Shown here: in pieces, positions 38,180 through 47,321 of the stretch
Layout: every line of letters starts with the position of its first letter
Numbering within the stretch: the stretch's first letter is position 1
Notes under the pieces: model-generated
Databases searched by the model: none
Seen by the model: only the letters and a program-made list of their open reading frames with translations
Told to the model about the DNA's origin: nothing
Assembly: GCA_002256345.1 (NCBI GenBank)
Contig: NKIY01000002.1
Span: 744,001 to 808,000 of the forward strand
DNA length: 64,000 nt
Origin: Bradyrhizobiaceae bacterium PARB1
Lineage (GTDB): Bacteria; Pseudomonadota; Alphaproteobacteria; Rhizobiales; Xanthobacteraceae
Direction: 5' to 3'
Made by a program: the position numbers and the translations under genes

Positions 38180-39444
38180 CGTGCGCTCCCCCGAGCCAAT
38201 GCAAACGGATTGCCGACAAGCCCCTCGATGGTGGCGACGGCGACATGGAAATTCTGTTGGGCTTCCTGCTCGCGAAGGCGTGCCTGGGCGACGCTGGCCT
38301 GCGAATCCAGCACCTCGAGAAGCGAGTAGCGTCCCTGGCCGTAGCCTTCGAAGATCGCGTCGGCCGCCTCCTTCGACTTCGGGATGGCGCTCTCGCGCAG
38401 AATGGCGAGTTCGCGAAGCGAGCCGGTCAGCGAGTCGTAGGCGCGGCCCGCGATCACGACCAACGTGTTGCGGTTGCCCTGCCGTTCGGCGGCTGTCTTG
38501 GCGAGGCTTTCCTGCGCGGACAGGATGTTGCCCTGGTTCTGGTCGAACACCGGGATCGGCACCGACAACGACAGACGGACAGCGCTGTCGCCGGTGTCGT
38601 TGTATTTCCGCCAACCGGCCGCGACTGTCACGTCCGGATACGGCTTCAGGCGCGCGAGTAGCAGTTCCGCATTCCGCTGAGCGTAGATCGCCTTCCAACG
38701 GACCAATTGCGGATTGGCCTCGATCGCCGCAACAACGGACTGGAAGCTGGGCGGCCGACCGACCGCGTCCAAACGTCCCGAGACCGAACTAAACTTCGGC
38801 GCGGTGTCGCCCATCAGGATCGCGAGTTCGCGACGGGCCGTAGCGAGATTGGCCTTGGTGCGCTCGAGGTCGGCCTTGACCAGAGCGGACGCGACTTCGG
38901 CTCGGCCCGTCTCCGCGATCGACGATGCGCCCGCCTCCACGCGACGCTGCAGCAACGGCGTGAGCTTGTTGATCGCCTCCACCTGCTCTTCGAGAATGTG
39001 GATGCGGCGCTGCAGGCCGAGGACGCTGACGAAGGCGATGGCCGTCTCGGACAATACCTCCAGACGCACCGCCTGGCGGCCGATGCCGGCGGCATCCAGA
39101 CCGGCCTGGCCGGCGGAGATGCGCGCGTCGCGCTTGCCCCAGAGCTCGAACATCTGGCTGACCTGCAGCGTGGACTGCGCCGAGCGCGTTCCTCTGTAAG
39201 CGCCCGATCCGAACGAGTCGTCCTGTTCGTAGGAGACGTCCGGATTGATCAGCGCTCCGGCCTGGATGCGTTGACCTCGGGCGATCCCGACGTCACGCTC
39301 GGCTGCGGTCAGACGTGGGCTGGCGGCGAGCGCGCGCTGCAGCGCCGCCCCCATGGTGAGGGTCTGCGAATGGGCCACCCCCGTCGGCAACGCGACGAGC
39401 AGCACAGCCGCGCACGCGAGACGCGTGGCGTATTTCGGGAACAT
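38176..39444 (-). CDS. czcC: CzcC-like outer-membrane efflux protein
   Basis: A 422-residue TolC-family channel. Signal peptide MFPKYATRLACAAVLLVALP, then two long helical repeats characteristic of outer-membrane efflux proteins (ALAASPRLTAAERDVGIARGQ; EANPQLVRWKAIYAQRNAEL). It is the first full component of the czcCBA operon and is coupled to czcB by ATGA. It exports divalent metal across the outer membrane with CzcBA. Confidence 0.93.
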   Translation of the reverse strand: MFPKYATRLACAAVLLVALPTGVAHSQTLTMGAALQRALAASPRLTAAERDVGIARGQRIQAGALINPDVSYEQDDSFGSGAYRGTRSAQSTLQVSQMFELWGKRDARISAGQAGLDAAGIGRQAVRLEVLSETAIAFVSVLGLQRRIHILEEQVEAINKLTPLLQRRVEAGASSIAETGRAEVASALVKADLERTKANLATARRELAILMGDTAPKFSSVSGRLDAVGRPPSFQSVVAAIEANPQLVRWKAIYAQRNAELLLARLKPYPDVTVAAGWRKYNDTGDSAVRLSLSVPIPVFDQNQGNILSAQESLAKTAAERQGNRNTLVVIAGRAYDSLTGSLRELAILRESAIPKSKEAADAIFEGYGQGRYSLLEVLDSQASVAQARLREQEAQQNFHVAVATIEGLVGNPFALARGSAR

Positions 39445-39499
39445 GATGAAAAGCCTGACGAACGACGGATTCTGGGCGCGATGCGCCCGGCGATTACGT

Positions 39500-39901
39500 T
39501 CAGGTCAGGGATTTGGGGGGCGGAGGATCGATGCCGCGCGGCAGGCTGCGACGCTCGACATCATGAGCGACCGGCATGCGGCTCGTCATTTCGACGGCGA
39601 TGAAGGTGCCGAAAAGCGGCGCAGGCATGGAGACCGAGAAGCATCCATGGCAGTGGTGATCGGCCAGAACACCCTTGTCCGAAGGACCCGGATCCTGATC
39701 GGCAAGCGAGACGATGGTCGCCCCACCCGCGTTGGTCACATCCAGTTCGAACAGCCCGTGCATCGCACCGGCGAAGAGATACGACGCCAGCACGACCATG
39801 ACCAAAGCCTTGCGCGAGAAGCGCAGCGGGCCGTGGCGGAAGATGCGAGCGAAAAGCGTCACTATCGTTGTCTCTTTCGAACTATCCGAGTGGGGTAGCA
39901 T
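39500..39901 (-). CDS. Small Cys/His membrane protein upstream of czcC
   Basis: 133 residues with one N-terminal membrane helix (ALVMVVLASYLFAGAMHGLF), then ADHHCHGCFSVSM and a Pro-rich tail ending PPPPKSLT. The Cys/His cluster suggests metal sensing or sequestration. A start at GTG 39862 is also possible. It leads the czc operon. It has the same layout as the proteins at 44552-44911 and 47322-47711. Reminiscent of CzcI or DUF2946-type proteins, without a firm match. Confidence 0.65.
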   Translation of the reverse strand: MLPHSDSSKETTIVTLFARIFRHGPLRFSRKALVMVVLASYLFAGAMHGLFELDVTNAGGATIVSLADQDPGPSDKGVLADHHCHGCFSVSMPAPLFGTFIAVEMTSRMPVAHDVERRSLPRGIDPPPPKSLT

Positions 39902-40101
39902 GGATCGACGAATCCTGTCGATGACGAATAGTATAACAATCTCAACTATACAGAGGTATGTACGGTTAACACGTGGGTATCTATCTGCCCGTTGTAAATC
40001 CTCGATGACTTCGGTGCCGATTTCTTCCGCCGCATGGCCTGGAACGAGTCAAGCAAACTCGAACGTGCCGGCTTTCCGTGGCTATCCGCTAACTGCCCGT
40101 T

Positions 40102-40578
40102 TCACTCGACGATGACTTCTCCGCGACTTTCGGTCTCCGCATGCCCGGGGACGAGACAGGCGAACTGGAACTTGCCGGTATTTATGAACTGCCACTGTAG
40201 TTCCACAGTGGAATTCGGCTTCATCACCCGGCCGTTGACCTCATGACGCTCCAGATCCGGCGAGATCCGCATCGTCTCCGCATGTCCGAGATTCTCGGTC
40301 GTCGTTCCCAGCACGAATTCGTGCTTCACGGCGGTATCGTTGCGGATGGAGAACTTCACGACCTGCCCTCGCTTGAACTTCAGTTGTTCCGGCGTGATCA
40401 CGAGCTTGCCGCCCTTGTCGGAGTAGACCACCGCGACCGGCGTCGTCGATTTCCACTTCCCCTTCACGGGTTGGCCGGCAGCGTAGTTGTAGTGGGAGTC
40501 GACGGCAGGCACGCGCGGCGCGGCAGCGGCGAACGTCGTTCCAGAGATCAGGGCGGCGGCGATAGTAATTCGTAGCAA
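40102..40578 (-). CDS. Periplasmic cupredoxin-like copper protein
   Basis: 158 residues. Signal peptide MLRITIAAALISGTTFAAAA, then a cupredoxin fold whose type 1 copper ligands are visible as VKHEFVLG (His), and FACLVPGHAE (Cys and His). The usual axial Met is not obvious. Such proteins sit near copper or metal efflux genes and bind copper in the periplasm. Electron transfer is possible. Divergent from nothing; it is upstream of the czc operon on the same strand with a 200-base gap. Confidence 0.85.
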   Translation of the reverse strand: MLRITIAAALISGTTFAAAAPRVPAVDSHYNYAAGQPVKGKWKSTTPVAVVYSDKGGKLVITPEQLKFKRGQVVKFSIRNDTAVKHEFVLGTTTENLGHAETMRISPDLERHEVNGRVMKPNSTVELQWQFINTGKFQFACLVPGHAETESRGEVIVE

Positions 40579-40619
40579 GACTTCAACTCCTCAGTATTCA
40601 TCGACCGGGCGACCGCGCG

Positions 40620-41681
40620 TCATGCGGCCCTCCCCGACCTGTAGTTCAATGCGGGCCGTTCGATGGCCGACCACGAAAAAATCGCAAGCGGCATCACGCA
40701 GACGAACGAAAGAAGCGCGAACAGCGGCAGCGAAATGCCGGGCACCAGCGTCAGCAACGCCTGCTGCACGGGCCATCCGTAGATGTAGGTGCCGTACGAA
40801 ATGTCGTCGCGCTGCGTCCATCGCGTGGCGGCGCCGAAATCCATCGCTCCCGCGACCACGGCGACATGCGCCGTTGCGACGATGCAGGTCACCGGCGACA
40901 GCGTCGTTCCTGCAAAGGCGATGGCAGCGATGAAGGAGACCGGCAGCAGCCATGGCGTCACCGGCAGGACATCGCGCCCGCGATGTGCCAAGACGCCGAG
41001 CAGGAAGCAAAGCCCGTAGCGGCTCAGGTGGAAAGGCCAGAGCTTGTCGACGGCACCGGCGAGCGCCTGTGATCCCGGCTGCAAGGCGACGATCCCGATC
41101 GCAGTTAGTAAGATCGAAATCATCAGGAACGCCACGGACCTGCGCAGGCCCATCGCCTGGGCGATGCCCAGCCCCGCGTAGGCCGCGATCTCGTACTTCA
41201 ACGTCCAAAGCGGCTCGTTCACTGCTGACGCGTATGGCAGATCGCCGAACAGACCGGGCGGTGCCGGCGCGTGCTGGAAACGCGCCAGCACCGTCAATGG
41301 ATAGGTCCACGTCTTGATATCGGTGAAATAGCCCGTGATCGCCATGCTCGTCAGCAGCGGTCCCGCGACAAGCGCGAACACCAGACCGTAGGCGAGAAGC
41401 CCGGGCACGATGCGCAGCACCCTCGCGAACGCGAACCTCCAAAGATCGGGGTTTCGGTCCAACGATCGCGACAGCAGGAGACCCGACAGTACGAAAAAAA
41501 CGTTGACCGCATGCTGTCCGAGCGTGAACGGCGTCGACAAGGACAGCGGTTCCGGCGTGCCCGGCCCGAACCTCAGGATGAAAAGATGGGAGACGATGAC
41601 CGACGCCGCGGCGGCGAGCCGGACGAGATTGAAGGAATTCCGGTCGGACTGCAGCCTTTCGGAGAGAACCGCGCCGAACAT
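40620..41681 (-). CDS. Acyltransferase 3 family membrane protein
   Basis: 353 residues, about ten membrane helices. N-terminal NSFNLVRLAAAASVIVSHLF and GQHAVNVFFVLSGLLLSRSL are the acyltransferase-3 signatures (R/H catalytic region). C-terminal SYGTYIYGWPVQQAL and ERPALNYR complete it. Members O-acetylate surface polysaccharides or lipids, and the substrate is unknown here. It lies between the cupredoxin and porin genes, apparently independent. Confidence 0.88.
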   Translation of the reverse strand: MFGAVLSERLQSDRNSFNLVRLAAAASVIVSHLFILRFGPGTPEPLSLSTPFTLGQHAVNVFFVLSGLLLSRSLDRNPDLWRFAFARVLRIVPGLLAYGLVFALVAGPLLTSMAITGYFTDIKTWTYPLTVLARFQHAPAPPGLFGDLPYASAVNEPLWTLKYEIAAYAGLGIAQAMGLRRSVAFLMISILLTAIGIVALQPGSQALAGAVDKLWPFHLSRYGLCFLLGVLAHRGRDVLPVTPWLLPVSFIAAIAFAGTTLSPVTCIVATAHVAVVAGAMDFGAATRWTQRDDISYGTYIYGWPVQQALLTLVPGISLPLFALLSFVCVMPLAIFSWSAIERPALNYRSGRAA

Positions 41682-41832
41682 CGGATTTCAGAACTCCAGG
41701 CCGAAGGGACATTTGGATGCGCCCTCCAAGCGGGGGTATTCGCCGGAGAGCGCCTCCGCCCGGCGCGCAGAAGCACGACGGACACTCCAACCGAAGTCAC
41801 CACAACGACGGAAGGAATTCAGAAGAAAGCGA

Positions 41833-41862
41833 GCGCCTCCAGCCGGGCATGGCTGGAGGCGC
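41833..41862 (-). terminator. Stem-loop downstream of the porin gene
   Basis: Stem GCGCCTCCAGCC / GGCTGGAGGCGC with a six-base loop. It lies 90 bases after the porin stop and is followed on the minus strand by TCGCTTTCTTCTG, a modest U-rich run. Confidence 0.6.
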
Positions 41863-41949
41863 CTTGGAGGTTCACGAAGCCCTGACGAGGGGCCCAGCGA
41901 ACATCTCACCCGCGAGGAAGGGAATTCCGGTGCGGATGAGAATTGGAGA

Positions 41950-43479
41950 TCAGAACGAGCGCAGTATCTGGACGGCGCCGTTGTAGAGGTTCTGATCCTG
42001 CGTCTGCAGCACGGTGCCAGCCGGCTTGCCGAGCATGCCGCCGGCATTGGTGGTGTAGGTACCGTTCAGATTCTGATCGAGGCGGCTGTAGGTAAACTGC
42101 GCCGACAAGGTCAGATTGCGGACCGGCGTCCATGCGGTGCGTGTACCGATCTGCGCAAGTGCAAGATCGAAGTTGCCGGTGCCCGCGAAGACGCCTGCAC
42201 GCGCCGCTGCAGCCGACGACGAGTTGAAGCCCGGACCGCCCGCGCCGATTCCCTGGAAGGAAGCGAGCATCTGCGCGTTTCCATCACCGTAGGAGATCTG
42301 GCTGTAGTTGCCGAACACCGACGTGCGCCAGGCGGGATTCCAGTAGTGCTCATAGTATGCGCTGACCTGCCAGGCTTCGCTCTGGATGATCTGGCCGCCC
42401 GGAGCGAATACGCCGTCGAGCACGTAGCCGAAACCGGCGGTGTTGCCGCTGACCTTGTTGTACCGGCCGCCGCCGATCACGTCGGTGGTACCGCCGAAGA
42501 TGTACTTGGCGGCCCCCTTGCCGTAGGAGGCTTCGAGCTTCAAGCTGTCGCCAGCACCCGTAGGCAGGTTCTTGAACTCGACGGCACCGGTGACGGCGAA
42601 GCCGAAGCTGTTGTCCGCGTGACCGGTGTTCTCGGTGCCCGCGTAGAAGCCCGGGGTGATCGTGTGCATCGCAGCGCCGAAGTGAAGCGTGCCCCAGGCT
42701 TGGTCGAGGCGAAGGTTGCCGACGACGTCAGGAATCTGATTGCCGCCGTACGAGTTGCCGAGGAAGGTGTTCGAGCTTGAACCGTAGAACGTGCCGGTGA
42801 ACGTGCTTGCGCCCGGGCCAACGATGAAGGTGCTGGTATTCCAGAGACCGGCGTTGCGATAGGGCGACGCGTTCTCCAGCGAGATCGAAGCTGACACGCC
42901 GTTGCCGAACGACGCGGTGTAGGAGATCTGCGGAATACCCGTGGCGTTGAAGGAGCCGGAGTTGAATCCCGAAGAAATGAACGGTCGCGACAGGGTCCAC
43001 TGCGGATCGAACTGAGAAACGGCCTTACCGAAGGTGAAGCCGGCAAACTGAATGAACGCGTAATCGACTTCGGTGTAGCCACCGGCGATCGATTCACGGT
43101 TCTGCAGGAAGTCGAACTGGATGTTGGCATAAGTACGGACGACGCCGTAGTCCGTGGCCGTGCGCGTATCGGTCGTGAGGTTGATGCGCTCGCGGGTGGT
43201 GTAGTTGTCCTTGGTCCAGAGGTTGTTGCCGCCGGCACCGCCCTGCCAGAACGGCGTGTCGTAGGTACCGCCGTTGAACGCGGTGTCGAGGCGGATCGCG
43301 CCACCGATCTTGATGCAAGTGTCGGTACCCGGGATGTAGTAGAAGCCCGCGCCGTAGAGCGAGCAGACCTTCACGTACTCGACCGCCTTCGCCTTCATCG
43401 GCAGATCGGCCGCCTGGGCCACGCTCAGGACAGACAGGCTTGCGGCCGTCCCCAAGATAGTCGTCTTCAAGAAATTCAT
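41950..43479 (-). CDS. Omp2b-type porin
   Basis: A 509-residue outer-membrane porin. Signal peptide MNFLKTTILGTAASLSVLSV with cleavage at AQA-AD, then VCSLYGAGFYYIPGTDTCIK (the Cys-bracketed N-terminal strand pair typical of alphaproteobacterial Omp2b), and a barrel ending in VQILRSF. ATG 43479 is chosen because AAGGAGAG is eight bases upstream. ATG 43485 would be too close. General diffusion of small solutes. The 334 bases upstream (43480-43813) should contain its promoter, but no clear box or gene was seen there. Confidence 0.93.
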   Translation of the reverse strand: MNFLKTTILGTAASLSVLSVAQAADLPMKAKAVEYVKVCSLYGAGFYYIPGTDTCIKIGGAIRLDTAFNGGTYDTPFWQGGAGGNNLWTKDNYTTRERINLTTDTRTATDYGVVRTYANIQFDFLQNRESIAGGYTEVDYAFIQFAGFTFGKAVSQFDPQWTLSRPFISSGFNSGSFNATGIPQISYTASFGNGVSASISLENASPYRNAGLWNTSTFIVGPGASTFTGTFYGSSSNTFLGNSYGGNQIPDVVGNLRLDQAWGTLHFGAAMHTITPGFYAGTENTGHADNSFGFAVTGAVEFKNLPTGAGDSLKLEASYGKGAAKYIFGGTTDVIGGGRYNKVSGNTAGFGYVLDGVFAPGGQIIQSEAWQVSAYYEHYWNPAWRTSVFGNYSQISYGDGNAQMLASFQGIGAGGPGFNSSSAAAARAGVFAGTGNFDLALAQIGTRTAWTPVRNLTLSAQFTYSRLDQNLNGTYTTNAGGMLGKPAGTVLQTQDQNLYNGAVQILRSF

Positions 43480-43813
43480 TTTCATCTCTCCTTGTGCAGC
43501 GAGACTTTGCAGGCCGGCCCGCGAACGAGCATTCCTGTTCAATCGATGCGTCCTACTCGAACGAGCGCTCATCACGCTCAGGCACTCCGCGCATTCGATA
43601 AGGAGGTGTCCCCCGAAACTCCGCGACGAGATATGAATTCGCGCACACCGCGAGAGCAACATCGTTTTGATAGTTGAGCGGCCTCCGCACTCGCTTTCCC
43701 GATCGACGTGACAAAAGACCAGCGCAGAAAAAGCATGAGTTATTCAGTCAATTTGATCAGACACCGATAGGACATGCAGTTCGTCCAACCGATATGTCCG
43801 CGCCATCGCTGAA

Positions 43814-44338
43814 CTATTCGCCGGCGGCGACGAGAAGCATTGCGCGTCCCAACCGCCGTCGCATCGTGATCAACCTGTCCGAGAGTTCCTGCAGTGACTG
43901 ATCTTCCAACTCGCCGCATACGTGCTTTTCGATCGCACTCTTCGCCGATTCGAGATCGCCAAGACGTCGTTTGGCGAGCTCCGTGACGGCGAGCAGAACC
44001 AGGCGTTTGTCTTCTGCGGACTGAGAGCGGCGCAAGATCCCCTGCTCCTCGAGGATCTTCGACTGAGCCGATACGAAGGATCCGTCCACGTTCAGCAGCG
44101 CGGCGACATCACGGACCGATACGCCTTCTCCTTCGCCGAGCCCGTCGACCGCCATGATCAGAAGCCATTGCGATCCTGTCACGCCAATACGCCGCCCCAG
44201 AAGGTCGGCGATGCGATTCACGTAGACGCCGATCGCCGTAAGGTCCCAGACCATGCGCCGACCGATGTCGTCGTCGTTCTGAAGGGCATCCTGCAAGCTT
44301 TCCGACATCCCGTCGAATAGGGGCCTCGTGGTCTTCAT
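43814..44338 (-). CDS. MarR family transcriptional regulator
   Basis: 174 residues. The wHTH reads RIGVTGSQWLLIMAVDGL, VSVRDVAALLNVDGSFVSAQ, ILEEQGILRR and SAEDKRLVLLAVTELAKR, the standard MarR series. ATG 44338 is preferred over 44371 because a GGAAGG lies upstream. It is upstream of and in the same orientation as the porin gene. The porin may be a target, but this is only position. Confidence 0.88.
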   Translation of the reverse strand: MKTTRPLFDGMSESLQDALQNDDDIGRRMVWDLTAIGVYVNRIADLLGRRIGVTGSQWLLIMAVDGLGEGEGVSVRDVAALLNVDGSFVSAQSKILEEQGILRRSQSAEDKRLVLLAVTELAKRRLGDLESAKSAIEKHVCGELEDQSLQELSDRLITMRRRLGRAMLLVAAGE

Positions 44339-44551
44339 GTGTTGTCCGCCTTCCGGAGATGCACGCGGCACGCCGGAATCGCGCGCGTTCCACCGCGGGG
44401 GCGGTTATGGCGGGAGATGGACGGTGATATTGAATCGTCGGTCGAGAAGGAAAGACGCGCATGCGCAATGTGCGCCGCAGCTCTGAGAAATGGCATGACA
44501 AATACCTGATGAAGTCGATCGGAGACGTCGGTGGCGTCTGACGGAATTCGC

Positions 44552-44911
44552 TCAGATAAAGGACTTGGGAGGAGGACTATCCGGACCAGCCACGCGGACG
44601 ACGCGCATGTCTGTCGCAGGAATGATCATCGGTGCCGGCGTTACGGTGTGCAAGATCTTCGCAACGTCGGGTGCGAGCGCGCTGGCACAAGTGGGACAAT
44701 GATCGCATGCTCCGATCACCAACTTGCTCTTCTCGGTCCCCCCGTCGGATACGGCGACGACGGTCGACTGAGATACCGCTGAAGCGTGTGCACAGTCGGA
44801 ATGATGGAAGAAACCAGTGAAAAGATACGCGAATGCGACGAACATCAACACGACGCGACGCAAACCATGCGTCGCTCTTATCGGATTCGATCGTGTGATT
44901 TCTCCTCGCAT
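44552..44911 (-). CDS. Small Cys/His membrane protein with PPP tail
   Basis: 119 residues, with one membrane helix (VVLMFVAFAYLFTGFFHHSD), then IGACDHCPTCASAL and a tail ending SPPPKSFI. It matches the layout of the protein at 39500-39901 (helix, Cys/His cluster, PPPPKSLT tail). Probably metal-related, on the basis of the paired Cys and the similar gene in front of czcC. It stands alone here. Confidence 0.6.
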   Translation of the reverse strand: MRGEITRSNPIRATHGLRRVVLMFVAFAYLFTGFFHHSDCAHASAVSQSTVVAVSDGGTEKSKLVIGACDHCPTCASALAPDVAKILHTVTPAPMIIPATDMRVVRVAGPDSPPPKSFI

Positions 44912-45148
44912 GTGCTTCGCATAACAAAACGATCAAGCGAGGCAAAGTACAAATCGAATCTGTCGACGTCGCGCAACCTGCAAATCAACGCGTTCGCATG
45001 CCGCTATCACGCGTCGTCTCACCTGAAATCTCGAAGTTTGCGCGACATTCGATCGTAGGCGGTATCCACGTCGATCTGTATCGTCGCGTTTGAAACAATA
45101 TCAGATGATCCGCGTTCCCATGCGTCACATTGTCGAAGGAGTAATTGA

Positions 45149-45751
45149 ATGACGGATTTCGTGATCGCAACGGTCGAGCGTGCCGGCGCGATGGGAATCT
45201 TCCTCCTCATGCTGATCGAGAATCTCTTTCCTCCCATCCCGTCCGAATTGGTCATGCCGCTCGCGGGCTTCGTCGCATCGCGTGGAGATCTCGGAATCGT
45301 CGCGGTGATCGTCGCGGGCGTAGCTGGATCGGTGCTGGGAACCTTGTTCTGGTACGCCGTCGGTCGCTGGCTGGGTGAGACCCGCCTTAAAGAATTCGCT
45401 GCGAGACACGGCAGATGGCTCACTTTCAGTCCGGAAGATATCGACCGCGCCAACGCCTGGTTCATCCGTCACGGTGCCGCCGCCCTGATCCTCGGACGCC
45501 TTGTGCCGGGCGTGCGGACGCTGATCTCCGTCCCCGCCGGCATCTTCCGCGTGCCGCCGCTCTGGTTTCTGCTGCTCTCCACGATCGGCTCCGCGGTCTG
45601 GACGGGTGCCCTCGCCTATGCCGGCTTCGTCTTCGGTGCCAACTACGGAAAGGTCTCCGGCGTCGTCGAGCCGATCGGCACGGGCATCTTCATCGTCGCG
45701 ATCGCGATCTATCTGTTCCGCGTCGCCACCTTCAAGGCGCAGACGCACTGA
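45149..45751 (+). CDS. DedA family membrane protein
   Basis: 200 residues, four to five membrane helices. ENLFPPIPSELVMPLAGF (the re-entrant DedA motif), FWYAVGRWLG, ILGRLVPGVRTLISVPAG and the C-terminal IAIYLFRV are typical. DedA proteins are thought to flip undecaprenyl phosphate or phospholipids and support envelope stress tolerance. ATG 45149 fits well, with GAAGGAG upstream. Confidence 0.92.
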   Translation: MTDFVIATVERAGAMGIFLLMLIENLFPPIPSELVMPLAGFVASRGDLGIVAVIVAGVAGSVLGTLFWYAVGRWLGETRLKEFAARHGRWLTFSPEDIDRANAWFIRHGAAALILGRLVPGVRTLISVPAGIFRVPPLWFLLLSTIGSAVWTGALAYAGFVFGANYGKVSGVVEPIGTGIFIVAIAIYLFRVATFKAQTH

Positions 45752-45946
45752 TCGCGACGCTACCGATGTTGCAGATACACCATGAAGAAATCATACAATT
45801 CCATCCTACGCTTCACGATCACATCGTGCGCCGGCGACGGGATGCGTGACACTCGTCTTCGCGCGAGCCATCATCCGCATTGAATCGCCCTTCGCTTGTC
45901 GGCCAACCATTCCCCCTAACCTCCTTCATTCGATCCGGAGCCGGAC

Positions 45947-46108
45947 ATGGATTCTCCCTTCTGCGAGGCTTGCGATGCTCCTATGGAAAAGGAAGGCGTC
46001 CGCCCCCTTCGGGTCGGATTCGACGCTCACGTTTACCGATGTCCGGGTTGCGGACTACGCCGTGAGGTAGCTCGCGACACGCGCTTCGCGAGCGACGAGG
46101 ACCAGTAG
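45947..46108 (+). CDS. Zinc-ribbon miniprotein, 53 residues
   Basis: MDSPFCEACDAPMEKEGVR, then VYRCPGCGLRREVARDT. Two CxxC pairs 25 residues apart form a zinc ribbon. ATG 45947 has CGGAG six bases upstream, and the stop is a TAG at 46106. Too short for usual gene thresholds. It is convergent with another zinc-ribbon miniprotein at 46143-46298. Role unknown. Confidence 0.65.
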   Translation: MDSPFCEACDAPMEKEGVRPLRVGFDAHVYRCPGCGLRREVARDTRFASDEDQ

Positions 46109-46142
46109 CCTCGTCCGGCTCCGGCTGGACGCATCGTGGGCT

Positions 46143-46298
46143 TCATCTCGTCTTTCTTTCGGTGGCTGTGGTGCGCGCAGCCTGAGCCTTGCAGTCCGTG
46201 CATTCGAAGCGCTGCACCTCGTAGCCTGTGCGCCACGGATGCGGCCCCGTCCGATAGACGAGCATCTCGCCTCCGCACTTCTTACAGACGTCCTTCAT
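46143..46298 (-). CDS. Zinc-ribbon miniprotein, 51 residues
   Basis: MKDVCKKCGGEMLVYRTG, then VQRFECTDCKAQAART. Two CxxC pairs form a zinc ribbon with an RTG...W...GYEV middle. ATG 46298 is taken, since the longer frame to 46355 is not conserved-looking. It converges on the 45947-46108 miniprotein and lies downstream of the methyltransferase gene on the same strand. Function unknown. Confidence 0.65.
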   Translation of the reverse strand: MKDVCKKCGGEMLVYRTGPHPWRTGYEVQRFECTDCKAQAARTTATERKTR

Positions 46299-46395
46299 CG
46301 CTTGCTCACCGTTCTCCAGCGTACGATCCAGTCTCGCTGCAGAGCGGCCGCACAAGGACGCCCTGCCGACATCGCCACGGACACCACCCCATCTT

Positions 46396-47130
46396 TCAAT
46401 TCACGACCTCCGCCCGCAAGACGTCGGCAAGCCGCGGCCGCTTGCGGCACAAATAGGTCGCGCGGCGCTGATTGTGCCCGATGTTGCGAGACATCCGTTC
46501 GCATGTGAAACCGGCGCGGTCGAGCACCAGGCGGATTTCCGCCTCGTCGTACGTCGTCAAACCGAGCTCCTGCCTCAGCTTGCGATAGGGCGAGATGGCG
46601 GTCTTCGCCAGGCCGATCACCGCGGCTCCGAAGAACCGCTCCTTCCTCGCGAGGGTCAGGAGCGCGTAGGCATCGGACACGGCACCGCCTTCTCCGGAAA
46701 CGATGTCGCCCAGCACCAGCTTGCCGCCGTCCTTCAGTAGGCGATCGAAGCTTGCCAAAGTCTTCCGCATGTCCTCCGCCGCGAGATACTGCGCGACGGA
46801 GTGCATCACGACGACGTCGAACGAGCCGTCCGGAAATAGATCGAGCTCCTCAGGGGCCGTGACCATGATCCGCGGATGGTCCGGAAACCGACTCTGAAGC
46901 TCCTCCCGCACCGAGGATGCGGCATCGCAGAGAATGAGCTGGGCGGCCTTGTCCATCATCTCATGGACCGCGAAATTCTTACCGCATCCGAAATCCAGGA
47001 CGGCGCTGCCCTCGGGCAGGTACGCGGCGATATCGCGGGTGACGAGCTGGTCGTGGACGATCTTGTGCCGTTGGTTCACGTAGATGTGGTGATTGGTGTT
47101 CCAGAAGCCGACCCAATCGAGCTTTTGCAT
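46396..47130 (-). CDS. Class I SAM-dependent methyltransferase
   Basis: 244 residues. Motif I VLDFGCGKNFAV, acidic LILCDAAS, FDVVVMHSVAQYL (motif II/post II) and LKDGGKLVLGDIV (motif III) define a class I fold. The N-terminal WVGFWNTNHHIYVNQRHK may cap a small-molecule substrate. The substrate is unknown. It is not linked to a recognisable pathway here. Confidence 0.88.
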   Translation of the reverse strand: MQKLDWVGFWNTNHHIYVNQRHKIVHDQLVTRDIAAYLPEGSAVLDFGCGKNFAVHEMMDKAAQLILCDAASSVREELQSRFPDHPRIMVTAPEELDLFPDGSFDVVVMHSVAQYLAAEDMRKTLASFDRLLKDGGKLVLGDIVSGEGGAVSDAYALLTLARKERFFGAAVIGLAKTAISPYRKLRQELGLTTYDEAEIRLVLDRAGFTCERMSRNIGHNQRRATYLCRKRPRLADVLRAEVVN

Positions 47131-47321
47131 AGGCTATTCCTTCGAGCGATCGTCGCCTCCCGACGCTGCGGCGAGGTCCATCCGATCGGAATGACGAGAC
47201 GAAAGCTCTGCCGTCGCCGCCGCGCGCAGGTGGACGCGCTTGTCGGCGGCTCCCGAATAGATCGGGACCGGCAGCCTTCATGAGTGACGGTGACGCCAGG
47301 GCGGATGCCCCGGCGTCACCG

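Noticed and set aside
39902-39965. Possible Zur-like box upstream of the czc operon (TGTTATACTATTC on the minus strand)
   Set aside because: Only the left half resembles the alphaproteobacterial Zur palindrome. The right half does not match, and efflux operons are not usual Zur targets.
41410-42780. 456-codon plus-strand frame across the acyltransferase and porin genes
   Set aside because: It crosses two well-supported minus-strand genes and their intergenic terminator, and has no motif.
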